Source: Candidatus Microbacterium phytovorans
GTDB taxonomy: Bacteria; Actinomycetota; Actinomycetes; Actinomycetales; Microbacteriaceae
Length of the DNA stretch: 64,000 nucleotides
Assembly: GCA_029202445.1 (NCBI GenBank)
Contig: CP119321.1
Location: 1,240,001 to 1,304,000 of the forward strand
Reading direction: 5' to 3'
In this document: in pieces, positions 61,755-64,000 of the stretch
How the letters are laid out: the number at the start of each line of letters is the position of its first letter
How positions within the stretch are numbered: position 1 is the first letter of the stretch
The notes under the pieces: generated by a model
Told to the model about the DNA's origin: nothing
The model's input: the letters and a program-made list of their open reading frames with translations, nothing else
Databases searched by the model: none
Translations under genes and position numbers: made by a program

Positions 61755-63062
61755 TCAGGCGAGAGCGGCGGCGCGCGCGGCGGCCGGGAGGGCGGCGATC
61801 ACCTCGCCGAGTGCGGTCTCGTCGTGGGCGGCCGTGAGGAACCACGCCTCGAACGCCGACGGCGGCAGGCTCACGCCGGCCTCGAGCATGGCGTGGAAGA
61901 AGCGCGCGTAGGACGCGGCATCCTGACGCTGCGCCGTCGCGTAGTCGGGCACGCCGCCGACCACCTCGGGCCCGAAGAACACGCTGAACAGCGTGCCCGC
62001 CCGCTGGACGACGTGCGGCACGCCCGCCTCGGTGAGCGCCTCGCCAACGGCGGTCGCGACGGTGTCGGCGGCGGATGCGAGGCGGCGGTACACGTCGTCG
62101 TCGGCGAGCCGTAGCGTCGCGAGGCCGGCGGCGACCGCGACGGGGTTCCCGCTGAGGGTGCCTGCCTGATACACCGGCCCCGTGGGCGCCAGGAGGTCCA
62201 TGACGTCGGCGCGGCCGGCGACGGCGGCCACCGGCATCCCGCCGCCGATGACCTTGCCGAAGGTGACGAGATCGGGGATCACCGGTTCCCCGGCCTCCCG
62301 CAGCACCTGCGCGTATCCGCCGGCGGCGGCGCGGAAGCCCGTGAGCACCTCGTCGCTGATGAGGAGCGCGCCCTCTGCCCGGACGAGGGCCTGCAGCGCC
62401 GCGGAGAACCCGGATGCCGGGGCCACGACTCCCATGTTGGCGGCGGCGGCCTCGGTGATGACGGCGGCGATGCGGCCCGGGTGGGCGGCGAAAGCGGCTT
62501 CCAGCGCGTCGATGTCGTTGTAGGGCACGACGAGGGTCTGCGCCGCGACCGCCTCGGGGACTCCGGCCGAGCCCGGGAGCGCGAAGGTCGCGAGCCCCGA
62601 GCCGGCGGCGGCGAGCAGGCCGTCGGAGTGGCCGTGGTAGTGCCCGGCGAACTTGATCAGGAGGTCGCGGCCGGTGGCGCCCCGTGCGAGGCGGATGGCG
62701 GTCATGGTGGCCTCGGTCCCCGTGGAGACCAGTCGCACCTTTTCGACCCCGGGAACGCGGGCGGCGATCAGTTCGGCGAGTTCGGCTTCGGCGGCGGTGG
62801 GAGCTCCGAACGACAGGCCGCGTCGCGCCGCGGCGACGACCGCCTCGACGACCTCGGGGTGCGCGTGCCCCAGCAGCGCCGGACCCCAGCTCGCGACCAG
62901 GTCGACGTAACGGCGGCCGTCGGCGTCGGTGACGTACGGCCCCTGCGCGGATGTCACGAACCTCGGGGTGCCGCCGACCGACCCGTAGGCGCGGACGGGC
63001 GAGTCCACACCGCCGGGGATGACCCGTTGAGCGCGCGCGAACAGCTCTTCGTTGCCGGTCAT
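61755..63062 (-). CDS. hemL: glutamate-1-semialdehyde 2,1-aminomutase
   Basis: A 435-residue PLP enzyme making 5-aminolevulinate from glutamate 1-semialdehyde (C5 route to tetrapyrroles). The PLP lysine lies in [18 protein letters not shown] near 267; the N-terminal [16 protein letters not shown] and [16 protein letters not shown] are typical of GSAM rather than other class III aminotransferases. ATG 63062 overlaps the hemB stop by 4 bases, so hemB and hemL are translationally coupled. Use of the C5 route is expected in actinobacteria. Confidence 0.97.
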   Translation of the reverse strand: MTGNEELFARAQRVIPGGVDSPVRAYGSVGGTPRFVTSAQGPYVTDADGRRYVDLVASWGPALLGHAHPEVVEAVVAAARRGLSFGAPTAAEAELAELIAARVPGVEKVRLVSTGTEATMTAIRLARGATGRDLLIKFAGHYHGHSDGLLAAAGSGLATFALPGSAGVPEAVAAQTLVVPYNDIDALEAAFAAHPGRIAAVITEAAAANMGVVAPASGFSAALQALVRAEGALLISDEVLTGFRAAAGGYAQVLREAGEPVIPDLVTFGKVIGGGMPVAAVAGRADVMDLLAPTGPVYQAGTLSGNPVAVAAGLATLRLADDDVYRRLASAADTVATAVGEALTEAGVPHVVQRAGTLFSVFFGPEVVGGVPDYATAQRQDAASYARFFHAMLEAGVSLPPSAFEAWFLTAAHDETALGEVIAALPAAARAAALA

Positions 63063-64000
63063 GCGCGCACCTCCCCCGCGCGCAGTCGCTGCGCGACCTC
63101 GACGGCCCAGTAGGTGAGGATCGTCTCCGCGCCGGCACGGCGGATGCCGAGCAGCGTCTCGATCACGGCACGGTCGCGGTCGATGAGTCCGGCGGCGGCG
63201 GCGTGCTCGATCAACGCGTACTCCCCCGACACCTGGTACGCCCAGACGGGGACCGGCGAGACGTCGGCGACGCGGGCCAGCACGTCGAGGTAGGGGCCGG
63301 CGGGTTTCACCATGACGACGTCGGCGCCCTCGTCGGCATCCACGAGTGCCTCCTGCACGCCCTCGCGGCCGTTGGCCGGGTCGAGCTGGTACGTGCGGCG
63401 GTCACCGTCGAGAGTCGACTCGACCGCGTCGCGGAAGGGGCCGTAGAACGCCGAAGCGTACTTCGCGGCGTAGGCGAGGATCGCCACCCCGCTGTGTCCG
63501 ACGGCATCGAGGGCAGCCCGCACGGCGCGCACCTGGCCGTCCATCATCCCCGAGAGCCCGAGGATGTCGGCGCCGGCGTCCGCCTGCGCGACCGCCATCC
63601 GGGCATACACCTCCAGCGTCGCATCGTTGTCGACGCTGCCGTCGGTGGCGAGCACCCCGCAGTGTCCGTGGTCGGTGAACTCGTCGAGGCACAGGTCGGC
63701 CTGCACCGTGAGGCGGCCTTCGGCGGCCTCGGCGGCGACGGCGATGGCGCGATTGAGGATGCCGTCGGGATCGGTCGCGCCGGAGCCGACGGCGTCGCGC
63801 ACCGCGGGAACGCCGAACAGCATGACACCTCCGACCCCCGCCGCAGCCGCCTCCTCGACGACCGCCGGAAGGTCCGCCAGCGGGTGCTGGTGCGCGCCGG
63901 GCATCGTCGCGATGGGCTGCGCGACGTCGATCCCCTCCTTGACGAAGACGGGGAGGACGAGGTGGCGGGGAGCCAGGTCGGTCTCCGCGACGAGGCGGCG
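63059..64000 (-). CDS. hemB: porphobilinogen synthase, 5' end outside window
   Basis: The frame stays open to the window edge, so the N-terminus is missing; about 313 residues are visible, starting [20 protein letters not shown]. The enzyme condenses two 5-aminolevulinates. Active-site lysines lie in [16 protein letters not shown] and [12 protein letters not shown]. The metal region reads [14 protein letters not shown]: compared with the Zn-type C-x-C...C pattern, the middle Cys is Asp, so it is a mixed site. A start inside the window at 63904 (ATG) would lose conserved sequence. It overlaps hemL by 4 bases. Confidence 0.95.
   Translation of the reverse strand, partial: RRLVAETDLAPRHLVLPVFVKEGIDVAQPIATMPGAHQHPLADLPAVVEEAAAAGVGGVMLFGVPAVRDAVGSGATDPDGILNRAIAVAAEAAEGRLTVQADLCLDEFTDHGHCGVLATDGSVDNDATLEVYARMAVAQADAGADILGLSGMMDGQVRAVRAALDAVGHSGVAILAYAAKYASAFYGPFRDAVESTLDGDRRTYQLDPANGREGVQEALVDADEGADVVMVKPAGPYLDVLARVADVSPVPVWAYQVSGEYALIEHAAAAGLIDRDRAVIETLLGIRRAGAETILTYWAVEVAQRLRAGEVRA

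Overview
The window is chromosomal DNA of a high-GC actinobacterium, most likely a Microbacterium-like member of the Microbacteriaceae. This rests on the strong G/C third-position bias, frequent GTG starts, actinobacterial families (DUF4245, DUF4307, DUF501, DUF2510, Eis-type acetyltransferase, Stealth protein) and gene order. Several blocks match neighbourhoods I know from Mycobacterium tuberculosis: greA/DUF4307/hemolysin III/short-chain Z-prenyl synthase (Rv1080c-Rv1086), and the ksgA, ispE, pth, rplY, prs, glmU, mfd, mazG, eno, ftsB-like, DUF501 set (Rv1010-Rv1026), here broken up and interleaved with other genes. I see no rRNA, CRISPR array, transposase, integrase or phage gene. Coding density is very high and no gap without a gene exceeds about 300 bases; the largest are 36194-36433, 41400-41624 and 54655-54858.

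Layout. 1-4937 (+): DUF4245 (cut by the edge), beta-carbonic anhydrase, fumarase, a histidine kinase/response regulator pair and an AlaX-type editing protein. 5023-10640: PIN-PhoH ATPase, a class V aminotransferase-like enzyme, Z-prenyl synthase, hemolysin III, two small membrane proteins and greA. 10659-18614 (mostly -): ilvA with an AI-2E-family permease, LemA, a lactone oxidase/amino-acid deaminase pair, a DUF2510 protein, an unusual UAA-anticodon tRNA, and NDH-2. 18635-26564 (-): subtilase, DUF501, FtsB/DivIC, enolase, O-methyltransferase, hisS, mazG and nhaA. 26673-38633: ppc, gamma-carbonic anhydrase, mfd, an MDR dehydrogenase, pth, rplY, a 40-residue membrane protein, gluconokinase and gnd. 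38678-46837: VanZ, a MacB-like ABC transporter, a second two-component system, and a flavin-based redox operon (FMN-binding lipoprotein, ApbE, and a membrane protein fusing an RnfD/NqrB-like domain to a ferredoxin-reductase-like domain). 46928-64000: P-type ATPase, prs, glmU, tRNA-Gln, MarR, ABC-F, Eis, ispE, aldo/keto reductase, Stealth, phosphoesterase, ksgA, hemL and hemB (cut by the edge).

How it fits together. Most genes are housekeeping: anaplerosis (two carbonic anhydrases, ppc, fumarase), the oxidative pentose pathway (gluconokinase, gnd, prs), cell-wall precursors (glmU, Z-prenyl synthase), ribosome and tRNA maintenance (rplY, pth, hisS, ksgA, alaX-like) and tetrapyrrole synthesis. 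The most system-like part is 39143-46837, where an efflux-type ABC transporter, a two-component system and a secreted-flavin electron-transfer operon sit together. Regularly spaced TATG repeats lie in the divergent control region, and a matching half-site lies in front of the flavin operon. A second window-wide signal is a -10 hexamer placed 6-7 bases before the start codon of about seventeen genes, implying widespread leaderless transcription.
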